Below are positions 27,477 to 35,599 of a stretch of DNA of 64,000 bases, in pieces. This DNA is from Streptomyces seoulensis (lineage in GTDB: Bacteria; Actinomycetota; Actinomycetes; Streptomycetales; Streptomycetaceae). Each line of letters starts with the position of its first letter. Within the stretch, counting starts at the first letter, position 1. The stretch spans positions 4,432,853-4,496,852 of the forward strand of contig CP054936.1 in assembly GCA_013364255.1 (NCBI GenBank), read 5' to 3'. The notes beneath the pieces are model-generated. The model made no database searches and had not been told where the DNA came from. It saw only the letters and a list, made by a program, of their open reading frames with translations. The translations under genes and the position numbers were made by a program.

Positions 27477-29225
27477 GTGACCAGTACCGCGTCCTCCACG
27501 GACCCCCGGCAGGACCTGGCCCCGTACGACCGGCAGCCGACGTGGCGGCAGCGGCTGCGCCGCTTCGGCCACGAGGCGGCCCCGGCCGGGCCCGCAGGCG
27601 ACGTACGCGACCGGCTGGCGCCCCCGTACGCCGAGCCGGGCCCCCGGCTGTGGGCGGCCCTCGGCCTCCCGGCCGGGTTCGTCCACTTCCTCGTGCGCTG
27701 GTCGGGCTGGACCGGTCCGCTGCTGGTCACGCTGCTGGCGGGCGTGCTGCGCTTCTGGCACCTGGGCAGCCCGCACGCGGTGATATTCGACGAGACGTAC
27801 TACGCCAAGGACGCGTGGGCGATCGTCCACCACGGCTACGAGGTCAACTGGGACAAGAACGCCAACGACCTGATCCTCAGCAGCCACGGCCACCTCGCGA
27901 TCCCGTCGGACGCGGCGTACGTCGTGCACCCGCCGGTCGGGAAGTACGTGATCGGCCTGGGCGAGCTGATGTTCGGGTTCAACCCGTTCGGCTGGCGCTT
28001 CATGACGGCCCTGCTCGGCACCCTCTCGGTGCTGATGCTGTGCCGGATCGGCCGCCGCCTGTTCCGCTCCACCTTCCTGGGCTGCCTGGCGGGCACGCTG
28101 ATGGCGGTGGACGGGCTGCACTTCGTGATGAGCCGCACCTCGCTGCTCGACGGCGTGCTGATGTTCTTCGTGCTGGCCGCCTTCGGCTGTCTGCTGATCG
28201 ACCGCGACAAGGCGCGGGCGAGACTGGCCGCCGCGCTGCCGGTGGACGCCGACGGCCGGGTGCGGCCGGACGCGCGGATCGCGGAGAGCGCCCGGCTGGG
28301 ACTGCGGCCCTGGCGCTGGACGGCGGGCCTGATGCTGGGCCTGGCGATCGGCACCAAGTGGAACGGTCTCTACGTCCTGGCCGCGTTCTGCGTGATGGCG
28401 GTGCTGTGGGACGTGGGCGCGCGCCGGGTGGCCGGCGCCCGGCGCCCGTACGTCGCGGTGCTCCGGCACGACCTGGGCTGGGCCTTCCTGGCGACGGTGC
28501 CGGTCGCGATCGTCACCTACCTCTGCTCCTGGATCGGCTGGATCCTCTCCCCCACCGACGGCACCGGCGGCTACTTCCGCAACTGGGCGGCGACCGACGG
28601 CAAGGGCGGCGCCTTCTCCTTCCTGCCGGACTGGCTGCGCAGCCTGTGGCACTACGAGCACGAGGTCTACAAGTTCCACGTCGGCCTGTCCTCGCCGCAC
28701 ACCTACCAGTCCAACCCGTGGAGCTGGCTCGTCGACGGCCGCCCGGTGTCGTACTTCTACGAGTCGCCCGCGCCCGGCGCCGACGGCTGCCCGGCCGACG
28801 CCGGCGAGAAGTGCGCCCGCGAGGTCCTCGCGCTGGGCACGCCGATGCTGTGGTGGGCGGCGTGCGCCGCGCTGTTCTACGTGCTGTGGCGCTGGTTCTT
28901 CCGCCGCGACTGGCGCGCGGGCGCCATCGCCTGCGGCGTCGCGGCCGGCTACCTGCCCTGGTTCCTGTACCAGGAGCGGACGATCTTCTTCTTCTACGCC
29001 GTCGTGTTCGTCCCGTTCCTCTGCCTGGCGGTCACGATGCTGATCGGCGCGATCCTCGGCCCGCCCGGCGCCTCGGACACCCGCCGGGTGGCGGGCGCGA
29101 CGGCCGCGGGCGTCCTGGTCCTCCTCATCACCTGGAACTTCATCTACTTCTGGCCCCTGTACACCGGCACCGCGATCCCGATCGAGGACTGGCGGGCGCG
29201 GATGTGGCTGGATACGTGGGTGTAG
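27477..29225 (+). CDS. pmt: Dolichyl-/polyprenyl-phosphate-mannose--protein O-mannosyltransferase
   Basis: A 582-residue GT39-family membrane enzyme that transfers mannose from polyprenyl phosphate mannose to Ser/Thr of exported proteins, a process known in Streptomyces and Mycobacterium (phage receptors and lipoproteins). About ten membrane segments are visible. The catalytic loop FDETYYAKDAW (about 103-113) has the acidic pair (DE) essential in PMTs. VHPPVGKYVIGLG and TKWNGLY are further family motifs. The GTG at 27477 begins just after promoter-like sequence with no clear Shine-Dalgarno. It is next to two penicillin-binding proteins, which are possible substrates. Confidence 0.95.
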   Translation: MTSTASSTDPRQDLAPYDRQPTWRQRLRRFGHEAAPAGPAGDVRDRLAPPYAEPGPRLWAALGLPAGFVHFLVRWSGWTGPLLVTLLAGVLRFWHLGSPHAVIFDETYYAKDAWAIVHHGYEVNWDKNANDLILSSHGHLAIPSDAAYVVHPPVGKYVIGLGELMFGFNPFGWRFMTALLGTLSVLMLCRIGRRLFRSTFLGCLAGTLMAVDGLHFVMSRTSLLDGVLMFFVLAAFGCLLIDRDKARARLAAALPVDADGRVRPDARIAESARLGLRPWRWTAGLMLGLAIGTKWNGLYVLAAFCVMAVLWDVGARRVAGARRPYVAVLRHDLGWAFLATVPVAIVTYLCSWIGWILSPTDGTGGYFRNWAATDGKGGAFSFLPDWLRSLWHYEHEVYKFHVGLSSPHTYQSNPWSWLVDGRPVSYFYESPAPGADGCPADAGEKCAREVLALGTPMLWWAACAALFYVLWRWFFRRDWRAGAIACGVAAGYLPWFLYQERTIFFFYAVVFVPFLCLAVTMLIGAILGPPGASDTRRVAGATAAGVLVLLITWNFIYFWPLYTGTAIPIEDWRARMWLDTWV

Positions 29226-29383
29226 GCGGGCGGGAGGTCGGCGGCGCGGCCGTCCGCGCCGTTCAGATACGTGGCCGAATGGGCCCATCCGGGTCAGCCC
29301 GCTGATTGCTGTTCGGACAAGTTCCCCTGACCTCGGTGACCCCGGACCGCCGCTGCGCATACAGTGCAAGGCGCAGACAGTCT

Positions 29384-29397
29384 TTGAACGCGTTCAA
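29384..29397. promoter_or_regulatory. Perfect palindrome TTGAACGCGTTCAA, LacI-like operator
   Basis: A 14-bp perfect palindrome with central CG, the form favoured by LacI/GalR-family regulators. It is 51 bases upstream of the first penicillin-binding protein start and so probably lies near its promoter. No LacI-family gene is in the window. Confidence 0.5.
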
Positions 29398-29447
29398 TAA
29401 TCGCGCGGGTGAGGGCTTCCGGGGCGGAACGGGGAGGGGACGCGCTG

Positions 29448-31070
29448 ATGCGCAAGGGGGCCAAGGCCGCGATAGTCGGCGGGGTGTTCGTCGTGTTCGT
29501 GGGCGGGGCGGCGTACGGCGGGTACAACCTGCTGTCCGCGCTGCACGGGACGGCGGTCGCCGACACCCCCGCGCCGGTGCGGACCGGGCCGCCGAACGCG
29601 GCCGAGGTGAAGGACGCCTCGGCGAAGTTCTTCGCGGCCTGGGCCAAGGGGGACGCGACGACCGCCGCCTCGTACACGAACTTCCCCGACGCCGCCCGGT
29701 CGCTGCTGTCGTCCTACGGGCACGACGCGCACATCGGCCACGTGAAGATCACGCCGGGCGCCGCCGCCGGCACCACCGTGCCCTTCTCGGTCACGGCCAC
29801 CGTCTCCTTCGACGGCGAGTCCAAGCCGCTCGCCTACCGCAGCCGGCTGACCGTCGTGCGCGGCACCAACAGCCACCGGCCGCTCGTCGACTGGCAGCCC
29901 TCGGTCGTCCATCCCGATCTGCGGACCGGCGACACGCTCGTCACCGGCGCGTCCGCCGCCCCGCCGATCCAGGCCGTCGACCGCCACGGCACCGTGCTGA
30001 CGAAGGACGACTACCCCTCGCTCGGGCCGATCCTGGACGAGCTGCGGGCCAAGTACGGCGACAAGGCGGGCGGCACCCCGGCGATCGAGCTGAGCATCCA
30101 CCACGAGAACCCCGACGCCACCGAGACCCCGCTCATCACCCTCGCCAAGGGCAGGGCGGGCAAGCTGCGCACCACGCTCAGCGCACGCGTCCAGGCGGCG
30201 GCCGAGCAGGCAGTGCAGAAGTACGCCGAGTCCTCCGTGGTCGCCGTGCAGGCGTCCTCCGGCGAGGTGCTCGCGGTCGCCAACCACCGCCAGGACGCCT
30301 TCAACGCGGCGTTCCTCGGACAGCTCGCCCCCGGCTCCACCATGAAGATCATCACCGCCGCCGCCCTCATCGACAACGGCCTCACCACGGCGAGTGGTCC
30401 GGCGCCCTGCCTGGACGACGTGCTGTGGGAGGGGCAGACCTTCCACAACCTCACGGGCATGAAGGCGAACGAGCACGCCACCCTCTCCGAGAGCTTCGCC
30501 CGCTCCTGCAACACCGCCTTCATCAAGTTCACCCCCAAGCTCAAGACCGACTCCCTCACCCGGGAGGCCCAGGACCGCTTCGGGCTCGGCCGGGACGACT
30601 GGAAGACCGGCATCCCCTCCTACGACGGCTCGGTGCCCGCGGTCAGCGGCCCGGACCGGGCGGCCAACCTGATCGGCCAGGGCCAGGTGCAGATGAGCCC
30701 GCTGAACATGGCGTCGGTGACCGCCACCGCGCTCACCGGCCGGTTCCGGCAGCCGGTCCTCGTCGCGCCGGGCCTGGACGACCGCGAGATCGCCACCGCC
30801 CAGGGCCTGCCGGCCGCCACGTCCGCCCAGTTGCGGCAGATGATGAACCGCACCGCCACCACCGGCACCGGCGCCGTCGCGATGTCCGGGCTGAGCGGCA
30901 GCATCGGCGCCAAGACCGGCTCCGCCGAGGTGGACGGGCAGGCCAAGTCCAACAGCTGGTTCACCGGCTACCGCGACGACGCCGCGGCCGCCGCGATGAC
31001 CCAGGAGGGCGGCCACGGCGGCGACGCGGCCGGCCCGATCGTGGCAGCGGTCCTGCGCGCGGCCGGCTGA
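29448..31070 (+). CDS. Penicillin-binding protein (transpeptidase, MecA_N/NTF2-like domain), copy 1
   Basis: A 540-residue class B-type PBP that cross-links peptidoglycan outside the membrane. Layout: one N-terminal membrane anchor (about 7-26), an NTF2-like MecA_N domain (about 45-150), a linker and the transpeptidase domain. All three catalytic motifs are intact: STMK (297-300), SCN (353-355) and KTG (489-491). The ATG at 29448 follows GGGGAGGGGA and is preferred to an upstream start at 29409. A palindromic operator lies upstream, and a seven-unit tandem repeat starts inside its last codons. A close paralogue follows. Confidence 0.94.
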   Translation: MRKGAKAAIVGGVFVVFVGGAAYGGYNLLSALHGTAVADTPAPVRTGPPNAAEVKDASAKFFAAWAKGDATTAASYTNFPDAARSLLSSYGHDAHIGHVKITPGAAAGTTVPFSVTATVSFDGESKPLAYRSRLTVVRGTNSHRPLVDWQPSVVHPDLRTGDTLVTGASAAPPIQAVDRHGTVLTKDDYPSLGPILDELRAKYGDKAGGTPAIELSIHHENPDATETPLITLAKGRAGKLRTTLSARVQAAAEQAVQKYAESSVVAVQASSGEVLAVANHRQDAFNAAFLGQLAPGSTMKIITAAALIDNGLTTASGPAPCLDDVLWEGQTFHNLTGMKANEHATLSESFARSCNTAFIKFTPKLKTDSLTREAQDRFGLGRDDWKTGIPSYDGSVPAVSGPDRAANLIGQGQVQMSPLNMASVTATALTGRFRQPVLVAPGLDDREIATAQGLPAATSAQLRQMMNRTATTGTGAVAMSGLSGSIGAKTGSAEVDGQAKSNSWFTGYRDDAAAAAMTQEGGHGGDAAGPIVAAVLRAAG

Positions 31071-31186
31071 GGCCCTGCGGCCAGTTGAGGCGTCGCGGCC
31101 GGCTGAGGCGCCGCGGCCAGTTGAGGCGTCGCGGCCGGCTGAGGCGCCGCGGCCAGTTGAGGCGTCGCGGCCGGCTGAGGCGCCGC
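31061..31186 (+). repeat. Seven 18-bp tandem units that include the PBP stop codon
   Basis: Units alternate GGCCGGCTGAGGC.. and GGCCAGTTGAGGC.. and end in GC; they are exactly 18 bp and start at 31061, 31079, 31097, 31115, 31133, 31151 and 31169. The first unit contains the real stop (31068-31070), and every later unit repeats a TGA in the same frame. Confidence 0.9.
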
Positions 31187-31389
31187 GGACGGCCGTTGGG
31201 CCGGTCGGGTCCGTCCGGATGCGGCGGCGGGGCGATTGTCGCAGGTTGGCTACGGTCGGCCTCACGGCGTCAACCTGGCGTGACGGGACCCTAGGCTGGT
31301 CCCCGTCGTTGGGTCCGTGAGGCACAAGCGCGCACGAGGACGACGGCAGCACGGGCGGCGGGGCCCCGGATCGCGGAGGACGGACGGCA
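31187..31389 (+). promoter_or_regulatory. Region upstream of the second PBP
   Basis: This is the rest of the 319-bp gap between the PBP genes; I find no coding sequence. TAGGCT at 31292-31297 could be a -10 box, but a convincing -35 is not visible. GACGGGACC and GGTCCCCGTC flank it as a dyad (31282-31307). A GGAGGAC Shine-Dalgarno-like stretch at 31375-31381 precedes the next start. Confidence 0.35.
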
Positions 31390-33054
31390 GTGGGCAAGAG
31401 AAGGCGCGTCGCCGAGCGACGGAAGAAGCGTCCGGCCGTGATCGGCGCACTGGCCGCCGTGGTCGTCGGCGGCGCCGGCATCGGCGCCTACGCGCTGTAC
31501 GGCGGCGGCGCCGAGGCCGAGGGCCGCACCGCGTCGGCGGGCGCCGTGCAGAAGGTGAAGACCGGCCCGCTCACCGCCCTGGAGGTGCAGACCACCGCCG
31601 GACGGTTCCTGACGGCCTGGCAGCAGGGCCGCACCGCCCAGGCAGCGGCGGCGACCAGCGACTCGGCGGCGGCCACCGCCCTGCTCACCGCGTACGCCAA
31701 GGACGCGCACCTCACCGGCGTCACCCTGACCGAGGGCACGCCCAGCGGCGGCAAGGTGCCGTTCTCCGTGAAGGCGACGGTGGCGTACAAGGGCGTGACC
31801 GCGCCGCTGCGTTACGACAGCGCGCTGAGCGTCGTACGCCGTACCGCCGACGGCGCGCCGGTCGTCGACTGGCGCCCCGCCGTCGTCCACCCCGACCTCA
31901 GGGACGGCGACCGGCTCGTCACCGGCGCCTCCGGCACCCCGCCGGTCAAGGCCCTGGACCGGGACGGCCACGAGCTGACCGCCGCCGCCTACCCGTCGCT
32001 CGGCACGGTGCTGGACGGACTGCGCGACAAGTACGGCAGGATCGCCGGCGGCAGGGCGGGCGTCGAGCTGCGCATCGTGCGCGGCGCGGCGGCGAAGAAG
32101 GACAAGCTGTCCGACAAGACGCTCGCCGAGCTGAGCAAGGGCACCCCGGGCACGGTCCGCACGACGCTGAGCCCCACCCTCCAGGCGGCGGCCGAGCGGC
32201 AGGTGGCCAAGCGGGACCGGTCCGCGGTGGTCGTCCTGCGGCCGTCCACCGGCGAGATCCTCGCGGTGGCCAACGCCGGCCACGGCTTCGACACCGCCCT
32301 CCAGGGCTCCCTCGCGCCCGGCTCCACCATGAAGATCATCACCTCGTCGCTCCTGATCGACAAGAAACTCGCTTCGGTGGACAAAACACACCCGTGCCCG
32401 AAGACGTTCACCTTCGGCGGCTGGAAGTTCCACAACGACGACGACTTCGAGATCAAGGACGGCACCTTCAAGGCGAGCTTCGCCCGTTCGTGCAACACCG
32501 CCTTCATCAGCCAGGCGGGCAAGCTGAAGAACGACGACCTGACCCGCCAGGCCCAGCAGGTGTTCGGCCTGTCGCGGGACGACTGGGCGATCGGGGTGCC
32601 GTCCTTCGACGGCGCGGTGCCGGTGCAGTCGGCGGCCCAGATGGCGGCCTCGCTCATCGGCCAGGGCGGGGTGCGGATGAACCCGCTGAACATGGCCTCG
32701 GTCGCCGCGACCGTGAAGACCGGGACCTTCCACCAGCCGTACCTGGTCTCCCCGTCCGTGGACCACCGCAAGCTCGCCACCGCCTCGCGCACCCTGTCCG
32801 CGGACACCCTGGCCCAGCTGCGCGAGCTGATGCGCTACACCGCCGAGTCCGGCACGGCCGCCGAGGCGATGGCCGGGCTCGGCCCGGACTACGGCGCGAA
32901 GACCGGCTCCGCCGAGGTGGACGGGCAGAAGAAGCCCAACGGCTGGTTCACCGCCTACCGCGGCGACCTCGCCGCGGCCGGCGTCGTCCAGGCCGGCGGC
33001 CACGGCGGCGACACGGCGGGCCCGATCGTGGCGTCCCTGCTGAAAACGGGCTGA
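31390..33054 (+). CDS. Penicillin-binding protein (transpeptidase, MecA_N/NTF2-like domain), copy 2
   Basis: A 554-residue paralogue of the preceding PBP with the same architecture: basic start and membrane anchor (about 14-36), NTF2-like domain, and transpeptidase with STMK (312-315), SCN (367-369) and KTG (504-506). The GTG at 31390 follows GGAGGACGGACGGCA. The two proteins align from end to end, so they arose by tandem duplication, yet each keeps a full active site and the intergenic DNA differs. They are probably specialised transpeptidases for growth phases or spores; the neighbouring ssgE and pmt genes fit an envelope cluster. A 27-bp tandem array follows the stop. Confidence 0.94.
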   Translation: MGKRRRVAERRKKRPAVIGALAAVVVGGAGIGAYALYGGGAEAEGRTASAGAVQKVKTGPLTALEVQTTAGRFLTAWQQGRTAQAAAATSDSAAATALLTAYAKDAHLTGVTLTEGTPSGGKVPFSVKATVAYKGVTAPLRYDSALSVVRRTADGAPVVDWRPAVVHPDLRDGDRLVTGASGTPPVKALDRDGHELTAAAYPSLGTVLDGLRDKYGRIAGGRAGVELRIVRGAAAKKDKLSDKTLAELSKGTPGTVRTTLSPTLQAAAERQVAKRDRSAVVVLRPSTGEILAVANAGHGFDTALQGSLAPGSTMKIITSSLLIDKKLASVDKTHPCPKTFTFGGWKFHNDDDFEIKDGTFKASFARSCNTAFISQAGKLKNDDLTRQAQQVFGLSRDDWAIGVPSFDGAVPVQSAAQMAASLIGQGGVRMNPLNMASVAATVKTGTFHQPYLVSPSVDHRKLATASRTLSADTLAQLRELMRYTAESGTAAEAMAGLGPDYGAKTGSAEVDGQKKPNGWFTAYRGDLAAAGVVQAGGHGGDTAGPIVASLLKTG

Positions 33055-33066
33055 CCGGCCCCGCTG

Positions 33067-33174
33067 ACGGACATGCGCTGAACGTCCCCGCTGACGGACC
33101 CGTACGGAACGGCCCCGCCGGCGGACACGTACGGAACGGCCCCGCCGGCGGACACGTGCGGAACGGCCCCGCCG
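33067..33174 (+). repeat. Four tandem 27-bp units after the second PBP
   Basis: Units begin at 33067, 33094, 33121 and 33148. The last two, and most of the second, follow GCGGACACGTACGGAACGGC plus CCCGCCG; the first has diverged. It starts 12 bp after the stop codon. The 27-bp period is a codon multiple. Confidence 0.85.
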
Positions 33175-33193
33175 GGGCCGGACCGCGCGGCCG

Positions 33194-33556
33194 CTACCGG
33201 TGCGCCACCGCCGGCGCCTCCGCGGCCGCCGCCGTATAGGTGCGCCGCAGGAACCTGGTCAGCGTCCGCGTCTCGAACTGGACCACCGACACGCCTCCCG
33301 CCGAGTGGAACTCGACCACCGCCTGGACCCGGCCGCACGGCCACACCCGCACCTCACCGGTGCCGGTCGGGGCCCGCAGGCCCTGTTCGAGCAGCGCGCG
33401 GGAGAACGTCCACTCGTGCCGGTCGGGCAGCCTGACCCGCACGGAGCGCGGCTCCTCGGGGTCGTAGCGCAGGACGACCGGTACGGCGCCGGGATCGTCG
33501 CGCGGATCGTCGTCGGTGACTATGTGGGCTCGTGCGTACTGTTCGACTACCGACAT
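33194..33556 (-). CDS. ssgE: SsgA-like sporulation/cell-division regulator (SsgE type)
   Basis: A 120-residue member of the SsgA-like family, restricted to morphologically complex actinomycetes, whose members steer septation, wall remodelling and spore separation. Family landmarks: VPVVLRYDPEEPRSVRVRL, WTFSRALLEQGL and GEVRVWPCG, with VVQFETRTLTRFLRRTY at the end. The assignment to SsgE rests on the MSVVEQYARAHIVTDD start and on my recollection of gene order in S. coelicolor; other SALPs are possible. The ATG at 33556 follows AAGGGG. SsgE is reported to affect spore separation and spore-chain length, which fits two neighbouring transpeptidases. Confidence 0.88.
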   Translation of the reverse strand: MSVVEQYARAHIVTDDDPRDDPGAVPVVLRYDPEEPRSVRVRLPDRHEWTFSRALLEQGLRAPTGTGEVRVWPCGRVQAVVEFHSAGGVSVVQFETRTLTRFLRRTYTAAAAEAPAVAHR

Positions 33557-33731
33557 CGGACGACCCCTTACGCTCGGTGACCCCCACAAGAGATGCTCAT
33601 CCTCTTGAATCCCCGTTCCCTCCAATGTCGCACATTTCCCGGAGAGCGCTTCCCGAACCATCCGGGACCGGTACCGTCCCGCCGACGCCGTCCCGAACCC
33701 ACACCGACCCCAACCCACGACGACCTCGCTC

Positions 33732-33768
33732 TTGCAACTGGTTCGCAACTGCCCGCTATCCTCGAACG
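33732..33768 (+). promoter_or_regulatory. Leaderless promoter of the metal ECF transporter with a Nur-like box
   Basis: TATCCT (33757-33762) is a good -10 whose start site would fall exactly on the GTG at 33769, so the mRNA is probably leaderless. TTGCAA (33732-33737) may serve as -35 with a 19-bp spacer. Over it lies TGCAA-CTGGT-TCGCA (33733-33747), one mismatch from the Streptomyces nickel regulator Nur consensus tGCaa-n5-ttGCA as I recall it. GCAACTG is also repeated at an 11-bp interval (33734 and 33745). Confidence 0.55.
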
Positions 33769-34836
33769 GTGCATGTGCCTGACGGATTCATCAACGCCCC
33801 CACCTCCGCCGCCGCCGGTGTGGTAGCCGCCGGCGCCCTAGCCGTGAGCCTGCGCGGCGCCCGCCGGGAGCTCGACGAACGGACCGCGCCCCTGGCCGGT
33901 CTGGTCGCCGCGTTCATCTTCGCGGTGCAGATGCTCAACTTCCCCGTCGCGGCCGGCACCAGCGGCCACCTCCTCGGCGGCGCCCTCGCGGCGATACTCG
34001 TGGGCCCCTACACCGGGGTCCTGTGCGTGTCCGTGGTCCTGCTGATGCAGGGCATCCTCTTCGCCGACGGCGGCCTGACCGCGCTCGGCGTCAACATCAC
34101 CGACATGGCGATCACGACGACCGTCGTCGCGTACGCCGTCTTCCGCGGCCTGGTGAAGGTGCTGCCGCGCCGCCGCGGCTCGGTGACCGTCGCCTCGTTC
34201 GCCGCCGCGCTGCTCTCGGTCCCGGCCGCCGCGGTCGTCTTCACCCTGATCTACGCGATCGGCGGCACCACCGACGTCTCCCTGGGCAAGGTCGCCACCG
34301 CCATGATCGGCGTGCACGTCCTGATCGGCGTCGGCGAGGCCGCGATCACCGCGCTCACCGTCGGCGCCGTGATCGCCGTACGCCCCGACCTGGTGCACGG
34401 CGCGCGCGGCCTGGAGCAGCGCCTGAAGCTGCGGGTCAACGGCGAACTGGTCGACGCGCCCGCCGCCGAGCCGACGCCGGCGCCCGTCCCCGCCGCCGCC
34501 CGCTCCTCGCACCGCAAGCTGTGGATCACCGGCCTGGTCACCTCCCTGATCCTGGCCGGCTTCGTCAGCTTCTACGCCTCCGCCAGCCCCGACGGCCTGG
34601 AGAAGGTCGCCCACGACAAGGGCATCGACCAGAAGGAGAAGCCGCACACCAACGCGGACTCCCCGCTGGCCGACTACGGCGTGAAGGACGTCTCCGACGC
34701 CCGGCTGTCCGGCGGCCTCGCGGGCGTGATCGGCGTCGGCGTCACCGTCGTCGTCGGCAGCACCGTCTTCTGGATCGTCCGCAGGCGCCGTACGGACGCC
34801 GGGACCTCCGGCGGCTCCGTCTCGCAGGCCGCCTGA
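33769..34836 (+). CDS. ECF transporter substrate-capture protein, NikMN/CbiMN fusion (Ni2+ or Co2+)
   Basis: A 355-residue membrane protein joining a CbiM/NikM S-component (about 1-230, six to seven helices) to a C-terminal PDGLE/NikN-type domain (DGLEKVAHDKG, then a final helix near 315-335). The start decides function: with GTG 33769 the protein begins Met-His-Val-Pro-Asp-Gly, and in CbiM/NikM the amino terminus and His2 coordinate the metal. Further histidines (GHLLGG) fit the site. It works with the T and ATPase subunits that follow. The PDGLE fusion and the Nur-like box favour nickel; cobalt is the alternative. Confidence 0.88.
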   Translation: MHVPDGFINAPTSAAAGVVAAGALAVSLRGARRELDERTAPLAGLVAAFIFAVQMLNFPVAAGTSGHLLGGALAAILVGPYTGVLCVSVVLLMQGILFADGGLTALGVNITDMAITTTVVAYAVFRGLVKVLPRRRGSVTVASFAAALLSVPAAAVVFTLIYAIGGTTDVSLGKVATAMIGVHVLIGVGEAAITALTVGAVIAVRPDLVHGARGLEQRLKLRVNGELVDAPAAEPTPAPVPAAARSSHRKLWITGLVTSLILAGFVSFYASASPDGLEKVAHDKGIDQKEKPHTNADSPLADYGVKDVSDARLSGGLAGVIGVGVTVVVGSTVFWIVRRRRTDAGTSGGSVSQAA

Positions 34837-34837
34837 G

Positions 34838-35599
34838 ATGGGCGCGGGGCACGCCCACCGGCTGTACCGGCACGGGCACTCGCCCGTGCACGGGCTGCCG
34901 GCGCACACCAAGCTGGCCGCCGCCTTCGCCTTCGTGGTGGTCGTGGTGTCCACCCCGCGCGAGGCGATGTGGGCGTTCGCCCTGTACGCCGTGCTGCTGG
35001 CCGCCGTCGCCGCGGCGGCCCGGGTGCCGGCCGGCTTCCTGCTGAAGCGGCTGCTCATCGAGGTGCCGTTCGTCGCGTTCGCGGTGCTCATGCCGTTCGT
35101 CGCCGAGGGCGAGCGGGTGCACGTCCTCGGTCTCTCGCTGAGCGTGAACGGCCTGTGGGGCGCCTGGAACGTGCTCGCCAAGGGCACCCTCGGCGTCGCC
35201 GCCTCCGTCCTGCTGGCCGCCACCACCGAACTGCGCGAACTGCTGCTGGGCCTGCAACGGCTGAAGCTGCCCCCGCTGCTGGTGCAGATCGCCTCCTTCA
35301 TGATCCGCTACGGCGACGTCATCACCGACGAGATGCGGCGGATGCGGATCGCCCGCGAGTCCCGCGGCTTCGAGGCGAGCGGGGTGCGCCACTGGGGGGT
35401 GCTCGCCAAGTCGGCGGGCGCGCTGTTCATCCGCTCCTACGAGCGCGGCGAGCGGGTCCACCTGGCCATGGTCAGCCGCGGCTACGCCGGTTCGATGCCC
35501 GTCATCGACGAGGTGACCGCCTCCCGGGCCCAGTGGTCCTCCGCACTGGCCCTCCCCTGTGCCGCGCTCCTCGTCTGTCTGCTGGGATGGGTCCTGTGA
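34838..35599 (+). CDS. cbiQ: ECF transporter transmembrane (T) component, CbiQ/NikQ
   Basis: A 253-residue membrane protein with five to six hydrophobic segments and a histidine-rich start (GAGHAHRLYRHGHSPVHG). The two coupling motifs that contact the ATPase are present: ARESRGF (about 171-177) and a second SRGYAG (about 212-217). The T component links the S protein to ATP hydrolysis. It starts one base after the NikMN stop and runs into the ATPase gene, so the three form one operon. Confidence 0.92.
   Translation: MGAGHAHRLYRHGHSPVHGLPAHTKLAAAFAFVVVVVSTPREAMWAFALYAVLLAAVAAAARVPAGFLLKRLLIEVPFVAFAVLMPFVAEGERVHVLGLSLSVNGLWGAWNVLAKGTLGVAASVLLAATTELRELLLGLQRLKLPPLLVQIASFMIRYGDVITDEMRRMRIARESRGFEASGVRHWGVLAKSAGALFIRSYERGERVHLAMVSRGYAGSMPVIDEVTASRAQWSSALALPCAALLVCLLGWVL

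Noticed and set aside
31061..31186. Possible CRISPR array
   Set aside because: Units are contiguous 18-mers without unique spacers, and no cas gene is present.
33557..33768. A cobalamin riboswitch upstream of the metal transporter
   Set aside because: No B12-box-like sequence is seen, and the best promoter makes the mRNA leaderless.
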